Below, piece after piece: positions 17,945 to 28,159 of a stretch of DNA of 64,000 nt. The stretch spans positions 1 through 64,000 of the forward strand of contig JAQWNC010000026.1 in the NCBI GenBank assembly GCA_029246505.1, given 5' to 3'. Position 1 is the stretch's first letter. Every line of letters starts with the position of its first letter. The DNA comes from Arenicellaceae bacterium. GTDB taxonomy: Bacteria > Pseudomonadota > Gammaproteobacteria > Arenicellales > Arenicellaceae. Below the pieces are notes generated by a model that was given only the letters and a program-made list of their open reading frames with translations, ran no database searches and was not told the origin of the DNA. A program made the position numbers and the translations under genes.

Positions 17945-18141
17945 TGTACCGCAAATATAGGGCTGGTTATAATATTATACGTTACCTATGTCATTGAGAG
18001 TTATCAGAAGCTCCCACGAACGTCGATAATATGAGGTTTAATCGATTCAGGCGGTACTAAAAATGAGTTTTCACAACGTTAAAGACGCTAGTTCTAGTAT
18101 CCAAGTTGCCCCATAATCCGCTCCTGAAAAAAAGGTGAAAT

Positions 18142-18942
18142 ATGAACAAACAATTAAAAACCCCCCAAGAGTTATTTGATATTAGTAGCAAAGTGGCTGT
18201 AATTACCGGCGCACTTGGAGCCTTCGGTAGCGTTGCCGCTCGGACGCTTTCAAAGGCGGGGTGTAGGCTGGTTATTGCTGACGACAAGCAAAATAAATTA
18301 GACGAACTAGCTGCAGAACTGAAACAAGATGGTGGTGAAGTTGACGTGGTCGCCAAATGGCCAAATTCAACTGAGAATTGCGCTGATATCGTTGAAGCCG
18401 CCGTAACCGCCTATGGTCGCTTGGACATATTAGTCGTAGCATCGGGTACGATGGATATTGACCCTATAGTTGATATGGACGTTAGACGATTTGAGGATGT
18501 GATGCGTGTGAACGTAACCGACTCCTGGATGATAACTCAGGCTGCCGGTCGTCAAATGATTACTCAAGGCGATGGCGGCAAGATCGTGCTAGTTTCCTCT
18601 GCACGTGGGTTGTTGGGACACCCGGCTGGATACTCTGCGTATTGCAGCTCTAAACATGCGGTTAATGGCATCGTTAAAGCGCTTGGTTGCGAATGGGGGA
18701 AAGAGGGCATCACTATAAATGCTTTGGCTCCGACTGTTTTTCGATCCAATCAAACCAGCTGGATGTTTGAAGACGATGAGCTTGCGGCTGCTACTCGAAA
18801 GAGTATCTTGTCACGCATACCTATGGGACGTTTAGGTGAACCGGAGGACCTTGCAGGGCCACTATTATTTTTAGTTTCGCCTGCATCCGACTTCCATACC
18901 GGGCATACTATTTCACCGGACGGTGGTTATACAGCGGGTTAA
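18142..18942 (+). CDS. short-chain dehydrogenase/reductase (SDR)
   Basis: A 266-residue classical SDR: cofactor-binding TGALGAFG (about 22-29), acidic residues after the second beta-strand (IADD, favouring NAD), catalytic Ser152/153, and Tyr167-x3-Lys171 (YCSSK). The C terminus HTISPDGGYTAG is typical. It oxidises or reduces a hydroxyl or keto group; the substrate is unknown. An AAGGTGA site precedes the ATG. The methyltransferase gene follows after 66 bp on the same strand. Confidence 0.9.
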   Translation: MNKQLKTPQELFDISSKVAVITGALGAFGSVAARTLSKAGCRLVIADDKQNKLDELAAELKQDGGEVDVVAKWPNSTENCADIVEAAVTAYGRLDILVVASGTMDIDPIVDMDVRRFEDVMRVNVTDSWMITQAAGRQMITQGDGGKIVLVSSARGLLGHPAGYSAYCSSKHAVNGIVKALGCEWGKEGITINALAPTVFRSNQTSWMFEDDELAAATRKSILSRIPMGRLGEPEDLAGPLLFLVSPASDFHTGHTISPDGGYTAG

Positions 18943-19008
18943 ACGCAATCCTAAATCGCGCGCTAAGTAGAAAGAATCACGAAATCTTAGACACTGAGAA
19001 TATAAACA

Positions 19009-19611
19009 ATGAAAATAAAATGGGATGAAAGGTATAGCGAGGACGAGTATCTATTTGGAACCATTCCTAATTCCTTTTTGGCAGAGCATTACAAAAGCAT
19101 ACCCAAGGGTGACGTACTTTGCCTCGCAGACGGAGAAGGACGCAACTCGGTCTTTCTGGCTAAGCAGGGCTATCATGTAACCGCCGTTGATATGTCGATA
19201 ATTGGTATTAATAAGGCAAAGAAGTTGGCAGAAGAAAATGAGGTCTCCATCGACTTTATCCATAGCAATATAAAAGATTATCCAATTGCCGAAAATCGCT
19301 GGCATGGCATCGTGTCTATATTTTTTCATATCCCGGTCGAGTTTCGAGAGTATTTGCACAGGTGTGTAGTGAATGGATTGAAAAATAACGGCGTGTTTCT
19401 ACTCGAAGCCTACACGCCGAATCAGCTAAAGCATGGAACTGGCGGCCCATCGGTCGTAGAAATATTGATGACAAAAGAGCCCTTAAAACAAGAACTAAAG
19501 GGTTTAAACTTTAGTCATTTAGCTGAAATCGAACGTGACGTTCGAGAGGGGTCAGCGCATGCAGGTTGGTCTTCTGTAGTACAGGTGGTGGCCAATAAGC
19601 AAGACGAATAG
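19009..19611 (+). CDS. class I SAM-dependent methyltransferase
   Basis: A 200-residue soluble protein. WDERYSEDEYLFGTIPN at the N terminus and CLADGEGRNSVFLA (about 38-51, SAM-binding motif I) followed by VTAVDMS match the TehB-like / thiopurine-type small-molecule methyltransferases. The C-terminal GWSSVVQVVANK strand is also usual. The acceptor is unknown; tellurite or thiol detoxification is typical of near relatives. It lies between the SDR and a membrane-anchored NAD(P)-binding protein on the same strand. Confidence 0.8.
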   Translation: MKIKWDERYSEDEYLFGTIPNSFLAEHYKSIPKGDVLCLADGEGRNSVFLAKQGYHVTAVDMSIIGINKAKKLAEENEVSIDFIHSNIKDYPIAENRWHGIVSIFFHIPVEFREYLHRCVVNGLKNNGVFLLEAYTPNQLKHGTGGPSVVEILMTKEPLKQELKGLNFSHLAEIERDVREGSAHAGWSSVVQVVANKQDE

Positions 19612-19855
19612 CCTATGCCTTTATGTTACGGATCTGCCTGATGAGTCCAGCTTTACTCCCCAAAGATCTCAACAAATATAACGCTGCTGCTGGCTATAAC
19701 TATTACGATAGATTTTACTTTAGCAATTATCAAACACCGGTCTCGAATTCCAGCGTAAGTAATTATTATACAATTAAATTTAAAACCATCACAAACAGAG
19801 GCATAACTCAGAGCACTATAAACTGTTCAGGACTTTGTTTCGGAGAATGACAAAG

Positions 19856-20593
19856 ATGAACAAGACAAAACTTACTAGCCTATTGGTGTTGCTCCTAATT
19901 CTAGTGTTAGCCGGCACATACGTATATGCCGACACTATCGTCGTCTACGGTGCCACTGGCAAGATTGGGTCTAAGATAGTTACCGAAGCATTAGACCGTG
20001 AGCACAAGGTAATTGGCGTTAGCCGAAACCCAAAGAATCTCACCATTGACCACCAAAACTTTTCGGCGGTTGCAGGCGACGTAAGCAGCCTCGAGTCAGT
20101 GCTGGAGACGATACAGGGTGTCGATGCAGTCATTCTATCGGTTCGCGGCTATGGCCCAAATAATTACCCCGAAGAAACCCTAAACAATCGCTCATCTAAA
20201 ACTTTTATCGCAGCATCACGTCAAATCGGGGACGATGCTCCCAGAGTGATTCATTTAGGTGGTGGCTCAACACTTTATAGCAATGGTGTGCTGGGTTTAG
20301 ATGCTCAACCAAAAACCGAAGGTACACTCCTACACGGACTGATTTGGGGGCATTGGCTAGCGCTGCAAAACTATCGTGCCACAACCTCGGTCAATTGGAC
20401 GGTTATTTCTCCGTCTGGATCTTATGATGCGGACGGGCCACGAACAGATATCTATCGAATTGGAACCGATGAAGTGTTAGTCGATGAAAACGGTGAAGCC
20501 GCAGGAATATCGCACCGCGATATGGCTGTGGCAATTGTTGATGAAATCGAAACCCCTCTATTTGTTGGCAAACGTATGACGGTTGGCTACTAA
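19856..20593 (+). CDS. exported or membrane-anchored NAD(P)-binding atypical SDR
   Basis: A 245-residue protein. The ATG at 19856 was preferred over TTG at 19835 because a GGAG site lies 10 bases before it and a hydrophobic signal segment (about 6-24) follows directly. After it comes IVVYGATGKIGSKIV, the nucleotide-binding G-x-x-G-x-x-G of the NmrA / atypical-SDR group, then VAGDVSS and VDAVILSVRG. No Tyr-x3-Lys pair is visible. A Rossmann protein behind a signal sequence is unusual, since NAD(P) is cytosolic; the hydrophobic stretch may be an uncleaved anchor with the domain inside. A hairpin follows at 20636. Confidence 0.75.
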   Translation: MNKTKLTSLLVLLLILVLAGTYVYADTIVVYGATGKIGSKIVTEALDREHKVIGVSRNPKNLTIDHQNFSAVAGDVSSLESVLETIQGVDAVILSVRGYGPNNYPEETLNNRSSKTFIAASRQIGDDAPRVIHLGGGSTLYSNGVLGLDAQPKTEGTLLHGLIWGHWLALQNYRATTSVNWTVISPSGSYDADGPRTDIYRIGTDEVLVDENGEAAGISHRDMAVAIVDEIETPLFVGKRMTVGY

Positions 20594-20934
20594 ACCACAT
20601 ATTCATCAGGCGCCTAAAACAAGAATTTTAATCCCGCGCGGAAGGTTCGAGGTTCTTTCGCGCGACTTACCCGCCCTTCACTAGGCCCAAGCCCGGCAAC
20701 GTTAGTTCAACGTTAACAAATGCTTATAGCCTTAGCGTTATAACCGCTCTGCATCTTTATAAAATACGGTCCCTAAGAGGCGCATACGATGAGTTAGTAA
20801 AAACTCAGGTAATATAACCGCACGTCATAGTAGATAGGTAGCTACTGATATAGCACGTCGAACTAAATCATGATTTAATCCGCCTCTACTATAAAATGCA
20901 TTACCCCTATTTCATGCTTAATACGGGAACCTTC
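20594..20934. other. intergenic region with hairpin
   Basis: Between two forward genes. It contains a 9-bp stem GCGCGGAAG / CTTTCGCGC (one wobble, 20636-20663) 43 bp after the upstream stop codon, without a T-run. Promoters for the downstream sulfatase are expected but not evident. Confidence 0.5.
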
Positions 20935-22674
20935 ATGACTACATTCTTGCCACATAAATTGCTTCTTCTACTTAGTTGCGTGTTTCTGCTGATCGGCTGC
21001 GGTCAGGCTGACCCAGTTGAGGACAACTCAGGTCAAAACGTATCGATTCAAAACGAAGCACTTCAAAACGAGTCCATGCAGAACGAACTAGGCGCAAGCA
21101 AACGGCCTAATTTTTTGCTTATCACCACCGATGATATGGGTTACACAGATATAGGTGCTTTCGGCGGCAACGACATACCTACCCCAAATTTAGATAAACT
21201 TGCACTTGAGGGTCTTCGCTTAACCAACTTTCATGTCAGTGTTAGCTGCGCTCCCACACGATCAATGCTCATGAGTGGAACTGGCAATCACGAAGCAGGT
21301 ATGGGAAGCCAACAACGCTATGCCGCATTTCAAGATCAGCCCAGATATGAAGGCTATTTGACCAGTCGCGTCGCCTCCTTACCAGAGCGAATGCAAGCCG
21401 CGGGCTATCACACCTACATGGCTGGTAAATGGCATCTGGGCAACACGCCTGGTAGTACTTTACCCGGTGACAGAGGGTTTGAACGAAGTTTCGCACTTAT
21501 GCCGGGCAGCGCACATCATTTCAAACTTGCAGACGATATGCCTCCACCAGGATTTCCTGCCAGTGCAGTACTCAGGGTTCCGTACAGCGAAGATGGTCAA
21601 ATTCTTGATGATTTACCCGATGATTTTTATTCAACCACAGCATATGTAGATAAGATGCTGGAGTATTTAAAATCCAGTGAATCAAGCGAACAACCATTTT
21701 TTGCCTGGTTTGCACCCACTGCCCCGCATTGGCCCCTGCAAGTTCTCCCAGAATGGATGGAAACGTTTCGCGGAGCATACGATGCTGGCTATGACGCGCT
21801 ATGTGCTGAGCGTCAGCAAGGCGCAATCGATGCTGGAGTAGCACCCGATAACGCTGATTATTCGCGCTGCCCGGAAGAAGCAGTGCCATGGAGTGAATTA
21901 AGTGAAGAAGACCGCCAGTTGAATCGACGTACTATGGAGCTCTACGCCTCAATGGTCGCACATTTAGACGCAGAGTTTGGTCGGATCATTACTTATTTGG
22001 AACAATCAGGACAACTAGAAAACACCTACATTATCTACCACAATGACAACGGACCAGAGGGCGGGCCTACTTTCGATCTCCGCCGCTCAGAGCACGATCA
22101 TTTCGACAACTCGCTAGAAAACCTGGGAAATCCAAATACCTGGGTTAATGTTGGTCAAGGCTGGTCTGACGCCCAATCTGCACCTTTTCGGGAAGATAAA
22201 GGCTCTTCATTTGAAGGCGGCACGCGAACTGCGGCATTTATCCGTCCGTTAAACCCAGAAGAATCGGAACGTACCAGCTCATCACTGACTATGGTGATGG
22301 ATATTATGCCAACGGTTATGGATCTCGCTGGTATACAAGAGTCTGAATTTGATTCAAATAACCCAGACCTATTACCCATTCGCGGAAAATCTTTTGCTGC
22401 ATTGCTGGATAACCCTTCTCAAGCAATTCACTCTGCTGAAGACCCGATAGCACTGGATCACGCAGGGTTAAGCTGGCTCCACCAAGGTGACTGGAAAATT
22501 ACTCGTGGTGCCGCGAACGATGACAATTGGCAACTTTTCAATACAAAAGACGACCCAAGCGAAACCCGAGAACTTTCTATAGAGCATCCTGAATTATTAG
22601 CAGAATTAGTGGCGGTGTACGATGACCACGCACAGGCGACCGGGATTCTAAGACGCGAACCGCCAACTCCTTAA
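20935..22674 (+). CDS. lipoprotein sulfatase (second paralogue)
   Basis: A 579-residue type I sulfatase. The ATG at 20935 (GGGAA upstream) gives a clean lipoprotein signal with lipobox LIGC (Cys22); an upstream ATG at 20896 would add 13 residues. The linker carries three QNE units (IQNEALQNESMQNE). Asp66-67 in TTDDMGYTD and the CAPTR signature (Cys105-Arg109) are intact, with GKWHLGN following. It has the same overall design as the sulfatase at 12344, so both are probably surface-anchored sulfate-ester hydrolases. An insert with several Cys residues (about residues 280-310) distinguishes it. No maturation enzyme is in the window. Confidence 0.9.
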   Translation: MTTFLPHKLLLLLSCVFLLIGCGQADPVEDNSGQNVSIQNEALQNESMQNELGASKRPNFLLITTDDMGYTDIGAFGGNDIPTPNLDKLALEGLRLTNFHVSVSCAPTRSMLMSGTGNHEAGMGSQQRYAAFQDQPRYEGYLTSRVASLPERMQAAGYHTYMAGKWHLGNTPGSTLPGDRGFERSFALMPGSAHHFKLADDMPPPGFPASAVLRVPYSEDGQILDDLPDDFYSTTAYVDKMLEYLKSSESSEQPFFAWFAPTAPHWPLQVLPEWMETFRGAYDAGYDALCAERQQGAIDAGVAPDNADYSRCPEEAVPWSELSEEDRQLNRRTMELYASMVAHLDAEFGRIITYLEQSGQLENTYIIYHNDNGPEGGPTFDLRRSEHDHFDNSLENLGNPNTWVNVGQGWSDAQSAPFREDKGSSFEGGTRTAAFIRPLNPEESERTSSSLTMVMDIMPTVMDLAGIQESEFDSNNPDLLPIRGKSFAALLDNPSQAIHSAEDPIALDHAGLSWLHQGDWKITRGAANDDNWQLFNTKDDPSETRELSIEHPELLAELVAVYDDHAQATGILRREPPTP

Positions 22675-23394
22675 TTAAACTGCAGTTGATAGAACTATAA
22701 GTTATGGCTGGCCAACGTATCTCAATAGTCTATTTATTGCAATTTTAAGGACAAAACCAACTAAGCTAATTCACTAACCCGCTTGCCACATCTAAAAGGA
22801 TCAAAAAATTGAGTATGTAGAGCTAGACTAAGCTCTAGTTCAGCATCCATAGTATCGTCTTTTATCGATTTGAAGCATAGACTACGCGCATAAATATAGG
22901 ACAATAATAGTCGATTTGCTCGATCAAATTCAATTCTACGTTCCGGAATTACGATCGCAATCTTAGCCAATATTAGCCCAACCTCGCACAATACATTTCA
23001 CCCAACAGAATCAGGAAACTCGAGATACAAAAAAATAACCAACAACTTGTGAACATTCAAACTACCAACTTAAAATATTACTTTCTACCTTCTGGGTCTA
23101 GTCCTGTACCCAGATAAAGATAAACAATTAGTAAAAGAATCGAACGTAAAGCGTTATTTTAAAATAATTAATAATGGTTAAAAAATTTTATTAAAACTTG
23201 ATAAATCAAACATAAAAATGGGTAAATCGAGCTAATTTTTGGTCTGATTTTAGACCTAAAAATCGGGCTTGGATTTATCAGAATATTCGTTTATTCTCCC
23301 GCCTCGCTTAGTAGGGTTTACGTGGTCGCTCCGATGCTATTTATATCGGCATCGAAACCATAAATTAATATAAAAATTTGGAAAGGTTAACGAG
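22675..23394. other. upstream region of the nuo operon
   Basis: About 720 AT-rich bases. A weak 76-codon minus-strand frame (22761-22991) is not convincing. The last 200 bases hold two inverted repeats (23235-23262 and 23331-23354) and should contain the nuo promoter; I cannot place -35/-10 boxes with confidence. Confidence 0.5.
23235..23262. promoter_or_regulatory. imperfect palindrome upstream of nuoA
   Basis: TTTTTGGTCT and AGACCTAAAAA flank GATTTT, with a one-base bulge. It lies ~135 bases before nuoA and could be an operator or a leader hairpin. A second pair, CGATGC / GCATCG (23332-23354), sits closer to the gene. Confidence 0.45.
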
Positions 23395-23847
23395 TTGAAC
23401 GAAGTTTCAAACTTAGCGCTTTGGCCGCTAGTTGTTTATTTTATCGCAATCCTCTCTTTGGTACTAACCATGCTGGGTCTGTCGTGGCTATTGGGCGAGC
23501 ATCGCACAAATGCCGCAACAAATGACCCGTTCGAATCTGGCGTTGTATCCGTAGGCAACGCGCAAAGCCGCATTTCAGTTGATTTTTATCTAATCGCCAT
23601 CTTCTTCGTTATTTTTGATCTCGAAACCGTTTTTATCTTCGCTTGGGCAATCGCCTTTTTCGAACTCGGTTGGCAAGGCTATTTTGCCATGCTTGTTTTT
23701 GTTGCCGTCTTAGTAATAGCGTTAATCTACGAATGGCGCTCAGGCGCATTGGATTGGGGCATCAAAACCCGTACTGGTCTTGAAGCGAGCTTAAAAGGCT
23801 CACTTGAGCCCGCCTTAAAACCTGTGGCTAGCTCGGAGGCCAGCTGA
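23395..23847 (+). CDS. nuoA: NADH-quinone oxidoreductase subunit A
   Basis: A 150-residue membrane subunit of respiratory complex I with three transmembrane helices. DPFESGV, then a [17 protein letters not shown] helix with its conserved acidic pair, are diagnostic. It starts with TTG at 23395, preceded by GGAAAGG at 8 bases. The C terminus is extended by a Ser/Ala/Leu-rich tail relative to many homologues. The stop codon overlaps the nuoB ATG by one base. It is the first gene of the nuoA-N operon. Confidence 0.95.
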   Translation: MNEVSNLALWPLVVYFIAILSLVLTMLGLSWLLGEHRTNAATNDPFESGVVSVGNAQSRISVDFYLIAIFFVIFDLETVFIFAWAIAFFELGWQGYFAMLVFVAVLVIALIYEWRSGALDWGIKTRTGLEASLKGSLEPALKPVASSEAS

Positions 23848-24485
23848 TGGAATGGAACCTGACAAAACCCGGTGAATCATCAACCTCAGAACTAAACGAT
23901 GGGATGATCGAAGAGCAAGTAAAACGTAACGTTATGTTTGCCAAACTCGAAGATCTAATTGCTTGGGGGCGAGCGCATTCACTTTGGCCGTTTAATTTTG
24001 GCCTATCTTGTTGCTACGTAGAAATGGCAACCGCATTTACCTCCCGTCACGATATCGCGAGATTTGGTTCCGAAGTAATACGTGCAACACCGCGGCAAGC
24101 GGACCTGATGGTGATTTCAGGCACCGTGTTTAGAAAGATGGCTCCGGTTGTGCAAAGGCTTTATGACCAACTGCTGGAACCTAAATGGATCATTTCCATG
24201 GGCTCTTGCTCTAATTCAGGTGGCATGTACGACATTTACAGTGTTGTGCAAGGCGTTGACAAATTTATTCCAGTCGATGTGTACGTCCCAGGTTGCCCTC
24301 CACGCCCAGAAGCGTTAATGCAGGGACTAATGATGTTGCAAGAATCGATCAAGCAGGAAAAACGACCATTAAGTTGGACCGTGGGTGAACAAGGTATTAT
24401 TAAACCGGACATGCCGAGTCAGCGTGATCGATTACAGAAAGAGCGTAATGCGGCGACCATTTATCGGCCTCCGACAGAAGTGTGA
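23847..24485 (+). CDS. nuoB: NADH-quinone oxidoreductase subunit B
   Basis: A 212-residue peripheral subunit that carries the terminal [4Fe-4S] cluster N2, which passes electrons to quinone. The ligands are visible as the tandem Cys55-Cys56 (LSCCYVEMA), the Cys of MGSCSNSGG and that of VPGCPPRPE. The start overlaps the nuoA stop. A 57-bp gap before nuoCD is the longest inside the operon. Confidence 0.97.
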   Translation: MEWNLTKPGESSTSELNDGMIEEQVKRNVMFAKLEDLIAWGRAHSLWPFNFGLSCCYVEMATAFTSRHDIARFGSEVIRATPRQADLMVISGTVFRKMAPVVQRLYDQLLEPKWIISMGSCSNSGGMYDIYSVVQGVDKFIPVDVYVPGCPPRPEALMQGLMMLQESIKQEKRPLSWTVGEQGIIKPDMPSQRDRLQKERNAATIYRPPTEV

Positions 24486-24542
24486 ATAATAAAGTTATAT
24501 AGTTTTAAATCAGTCGTTAAAAACCAACTTTCGGAAATACAT

Positions 24543-26294
24543 ATGCTGGTAGTTGAACAAACTACAGATAACACCGTTCTAGCTGAGCTCTTTGAAAAGT
24601 TCGGCGAGGATAGTTTTGTTGTTCAAAAAAGCTCCGATGGAATTCCTACTTTGTGGCTGCAAGCCAATAAGTTGCATGAGGTCCTGCGCTTCCTTAAGCC
24701 CGAATACTCCATGTTGTACGACTTGTTTGGCATTGACGAACGTTTGCGAACCAACCGGCAGGGCCAACCAGATTCCGACTTTACCGTCGTTTATCATCTA
24801 CTCTCATTAAGCAGTAACGCAGATATCCGACTCAAACTGGCAACCCCAGAATCCAATCCAGAAGTACCGACCATTACTGATGTTTGGAAAAATGCTAACT
24901 GGTATGAACGGGAAGCCTGGGACATGTTAGGCATTAAGTTCACTAACCACCCTAATTTATATCGAATCTTGCTACCCCCAACATGGGAAGGTCACGCGCT
25001 GCGCAAAGACCACCCTGCCCGTGCTACCGAGTTGGAGCCGTTTAGCTTAAATGAAGCCAAACAAGCAGAAGAGCAGGAAGCCTTGCGCTTTCGTCCTGAG
25101 GAATGGGGCATGCAAACTAGTAAGGATGGTACCGAGTATATGTTCTTAAACCTCGGGCCAAACCACCCCAGTGTGCACGGTGTTTTTCGTATTGCCTTGC
25201 AACTTGATGGTGAAGTGGTTGTAGATGCCGTGCCTGATATTGGTTATCACCATCGTGGTGCCGAGAAAATGGGTGAGCGCCAAAGCTGGCCATCCTATAT
25301 GCCCTACACCGATCGAATTGATTATCTCGGTGGGGTGATGAACAACCTACCGTATTGTTTATCTGTAGAGAAATTAGCCGGCATTGAAGTACCAGAACGC
25401 GCAAAAGTTATCCGCATAATGCTGGCCGAGCTGTTTCGCATCTCAAGTCATTTAGTTTTTTACGGCACCTTTGTTCAAGACATCGGCCAGATGTCGCCAG
25501 TATTTTATATGTTCGCCGATCGCGAGCGTTTATTTGGCATTATCGAAGCGATAACGGGTGGACGTATGCATCCTGCCTGGTTCCGCATCGGTGGTGTTGC
25601 CCAAGATCTACCTAACGGCTGGGAAAAACTAGTCAAGGAATTCATCGACTCTATGCCTGCCAGGCTAGATCACTACGACAAAATGGCGATGCAAAACAGC
25701 CTGATAAAAAGTCGAACCGTTGGAATAGGTAAATACAGCGCTGAAGAAGCCATCGAATGGGGCGTAACCGGTCCTAATTTACGTGCTACCGGAGTTGATT
25801 GGGATTTACGTAAGCAGCGACCATATGCCGGCTATGATCAATTCGAATTCGAGGTGCCGATCGCACAAAATGGCGACAGTTATGACCGTGCAGTTGTGCG
25901 TGTCGAAGAAATTCGTCAAAGCCTTCGCATTGTTCGGCAATGTTTGGACAATATGCCCGAGGGGCCTTATAAGTCCGATCACAAATTGACCTCCCCACCG
26001 CCTAAAGAAAGCACTATGGAGGACATTGAAACACTGATCCATCACTTCCTACATACAAGTTGGGGGCCCGTTATTCCGGCTGGTGAGGCCTGCATCCCAA
26101 TCGAAGCTACTAAAGGTTTGAATAGCTACCATTTGATAAGTGACGGTAGCACCACTTCTTATCGAACCCGCATACGCACACCTTCTTTTCCACATCTTCA
26201 GCAAATACCACTGATTAGCCGAGGATTAATGATTCCGGATTTAATTGCGATCATTGCAAGTATTGATTTTGTAATGGCAGACGTAGACCGTTAG
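24543..26294 (+). CDS. nuoCD: NADH-quinone oxidoreductase fused subunits C and D
   Basis: A 583-residue fusion. Residues ~1-180 are NuoC ([33 protein letters not shown]). The rest is NuoD ([44 protein letters not shown]), which forms the quinone cavity with NuoB and NuoH. The C-D fusion is the arrangement of E. coli and many other gammaproteobacteria and supports that affiliation. Confidence 0.97.
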   Translation: MLVVEQTTDNTVLAELFEKFGEDSFVVQKSSDGIPTLWLQANKLHEVLRFLKPEYSMLYDLFGIDERLRTNRQGQPDSDFTVVYHLLSLSSNADIRLKLATPESNPEVPTITDVWKNANWYEREAWDMLGIKFTNHPNLYRILLPPTWEGHALRKDHPARATELEPFSLNEAKQAEEQEALRFRPEEWGMQTSKDGTEYMFLNLGPNHPSVHGVFRIALQLDGEVVVDAVPDIGYHHRGAEKMGERQSWPSYMPYTDRIDYLGGVMNNLPYCLSVEKLAGIEVPERAKVIRIMLAELFRISSHLVFYGTFVQDIGQMSPVFYMFADRERLFGIIEAITGGRMHPAWFRIGGVAQDLPNGWEKLVKEFIDSMPARLDHYDKMAMQNSLIKSRTVGIGKYSAEEAIEWGVTGPNLRATGVDWDLRKQRPYAGYDQFEFEVPIAQNGDSYDRAVVRVEEIRQSLRIVRQCLDNMPEGPYKSDHKLTSPPPKESTMEDIETLIHHFLHTSWGPVIPAGEACIPIEATKGLNSYHLISDGSTTSYRTRIRTPSFPHLQQIPLISRGLMIPDLIAIIASIDFVMADVDR

Positions 26295-26307
26295 CTCAAC
26301 ACACTAA

Positions 26308-26850
26308 ATGATGAATTCAAAAACAGACAACCCTCTACAGGCCACGTCGGTATTAACCCCGGCAGAATTGGCTGAGATAGATAAAGAGATATCTCATGCG
26401 CCTTATCGGGCGGCGGTAGCAATTGATGCTTTGAAAATTGTGCAGAAGCATCACCGCTGGGTGTCTGACGAGAGTCTAAACGCACTTGCGGATTATCTTG
26501 GCATGTCACCAGCTGAGCTTGATGGTATTGCCACGTTCTACAACCTGATCTACCGTCGACCAGTAGGTGAAGAAGTCATTTCTCTATGCGATAGCGTCAC
26601 CTGTTGGATTATGGGTTATAACAAACTACAGCAGCATATAATTAAGCGATTAGACGTCGGCCTTGGTGAGACTACGGACGATGACCGATATACGTTTTTA
26701 CCAGCACCTTGTTTAGGTGCCTGTGACCGAGCACCAGTAATGATGGTTGGAAATGAACTACATCAAAATCTGGATGAAGCAAAAATTGACCAAATTTTGA
26801 AGGTTAAATCATCCACTAGTGACGTTAATAACAATGGGAGGCAAGAATAA
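26308..26850 (+). CDS. nuoE: NADH-quinone oxidoreductase subunit E
   Basis: A 180-residue thioredoxin-fold subunit holding [2Fe-2S] cluster N1a. Ligands are LCDSVTCW (C-x4-C) and PCLGACDRAP (C-x3-C). It starts at tandem ATGs at 26308; its TAA overlaps the nuoF ATG by one base. Part of the NADH-input module with nuoF and nuoG. Confidence 0.95.
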   Translation: MMNSKTDNPLQATSVLTPAELAEIDKEISHAPYRAAVAIDALKIVQKHHRWVSDESLNALADYLGMSPAELDGIATFYNLIYRRPVGEEVISLCDSVTCWIMGYNKLQQHIIKRLDVGLGETTDDDRYTFLPAPCLGACDRAPVMMVGNELHQNLDEAKIDQILKVKSSTSDVNNNGRQE

Positions 26851-28157
26851 TGTCTTCTCTGCCGTTAACCCAAAATATCAATGAGCAGCGCGATCCGGTT
26901 GATCTAGCCGCCTACGAAAAAAATCATGGCTACGAAGCCGTGCATAAAGCACTCAAGGAAATGTCTCCGGCAGATTGCCTGCAAGAAATTAAGGACTCTG
27001 CGCTTCGGGGCAGAGGGGGGGCCGGCTTTCCAACGGGTATGAAGTGGAGCTTTGTGCCAATGGATAATGTATCCGAAGGCCATAAGTATCTGGTTTGTAA
27101 CGCTGATGAAATGGAGCCGGGTACCTTCAAGGATCGCTTGTTGATGGAATGTGACCCACACCAACTGATTGAAGGCATGATCCTTTCTGCCTGGACCATT
27201 CAAGCAGATATTGCCTACATTTTTATTCGTCACGAATATCATCTTGCCGCACGACTGTTGCAAGAAGCTATCGACGAGTGTAAGGCAAAAGGTTATTTAG
27301 GTAATGACATTCTAGGTACTGGGTTTAATCTAGAAATGTACGTGCATAGCAGCGCAGGACGCTATATTTGTGGCGAAGAAACTGCGTTAATCAGCTCCCT
27401 TGAAGGCAAACGTGCCAATCCTCGTGCTAAACCACCATTCCCACAAATCAGTGGATTATGGGGGCGCCCAACCATCGTCAACAATGTTGAAACACTGTGC
27501 AATATCACTCACATTATTCGTAATGGTGCAGGTTGGTTTAAATCTCTTGGGCTAGGCGCTGATAGCGGCACTAAACTATTTGGTGTTAGTGGTAGAGTTA
27601 AAAACCCGGGTTGCTGGGAATTACCTATGGGCACGCCAATTCGAGAGTTAATCGAACAGCACGCTGGCGGCATGCAAGACGGATACAAATTACGTGGGTT
27701 ACTACCCGGTGGCGCGTCAACTGACTTTTTAGTTGAAGAACACCTTGACCTGGCTATGGATTACGACGTTATTGGCAAGGCTGGCAGCCGTTTAGGCACC
27801 GGCACCATGATTATTCTCGATGATAAAACCTGCCCGGTTGGCATGGTTAAAAATTTAGTCGAATTTTTTGCGCAGGAATCCTGCGGTTTCTGCACCCCAT
27901 GTCGAGATGGCCTACCCTGGACAGCCCAAGTACTTGACGACATTGACACAGGAAAAGGTATGAAGGTCGATATGGTGACGCTAAAAAATCAAGTGCGTTT
28001 TATCGGTGCTATAGGCAATACTCACTGCGCACTCGCACCAGGCGCTATGGAACCCGTGAGTAGTGCAATGAAGTATTTTGCTGAGGATTTTGAAACCCAT
28101 ATAAAAAATAAGGCTTGTTCTTACTGCAAAACAAACTCTTCGACGGGAGGCGCTTAG
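26850..28157 (+). CDS. nuoF: NADH-quinone oxidoreductase subunit F
   Basis: A 435-residue NADH-oxidising flavoprotein. RGRGGAGFPTGMKWSF binds NADH and FMN, and ESCGFCTPCRDG with a later Cys (NTHCALAPG) binds [4Fe-4S] cluster N3. A short Cys-containing tail (KACSYCKTN) extends the C terminus. The stop is followed by nuoG after 2 bp. Confidence 0.97.
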   Translation: MSSLPLTQNINEQRDPVDLAAYEKNHGYEAVHKALKEMSPADCLQEIKDSALRGRGGAGFPTGMKWSFVPMDNVSEGHKYLVCNADEMEPGTFKDRLLMECDPHQLIEGMILSAWTIQADIAYIFIRHEYHLAARLLQEAIDECKAKGYLGNDILGTGFNLEMYVHSSAGRYICGEETALISSLEGKRANPRAKPPFPQISGLWGRPTIVNNVETLCNITHIIRNGAGWFKSLGLGADSGTKLFGVSGRVKNPGCWELPMGTPIRELIEQHAGGMQDGYKLRGLLPGGASTDFLVEEHLDLAMDYDVIGKAGSRLGTGTMIILDDKTCPVGMVKNLVEFFAQESCGFCTPCRDGLPWTAQVLDDIDTGKGMKVDMVTLKNQVRFIGAIGNTHCALAPGAMEPVSSAMKYFAEDFETHIKNKACSYCKTNSSTGGA

Positions 28158-28159
28158 CT

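Noticed and set aside
19623-19850. 75-codon forward frame between methyltransferase and NAD(P)-binding protein
   Set aside because: Rich in Asn, Tyr and Ser with no pattern of a folded domain; probably chance in AT-rich spacer.
22761-22991. 76-codon minus-strand frame upstream of the nuo operon
   Set aside because: No start signal, no family resemblance; may be a decayed fragment but cannot be supported.
28115-28159. Longer N terminus for nuoG
   Set aside because: It would overlap nuoF in another frame, whereas ATG 28160 has a strong GGGAGG site and matches the family start.
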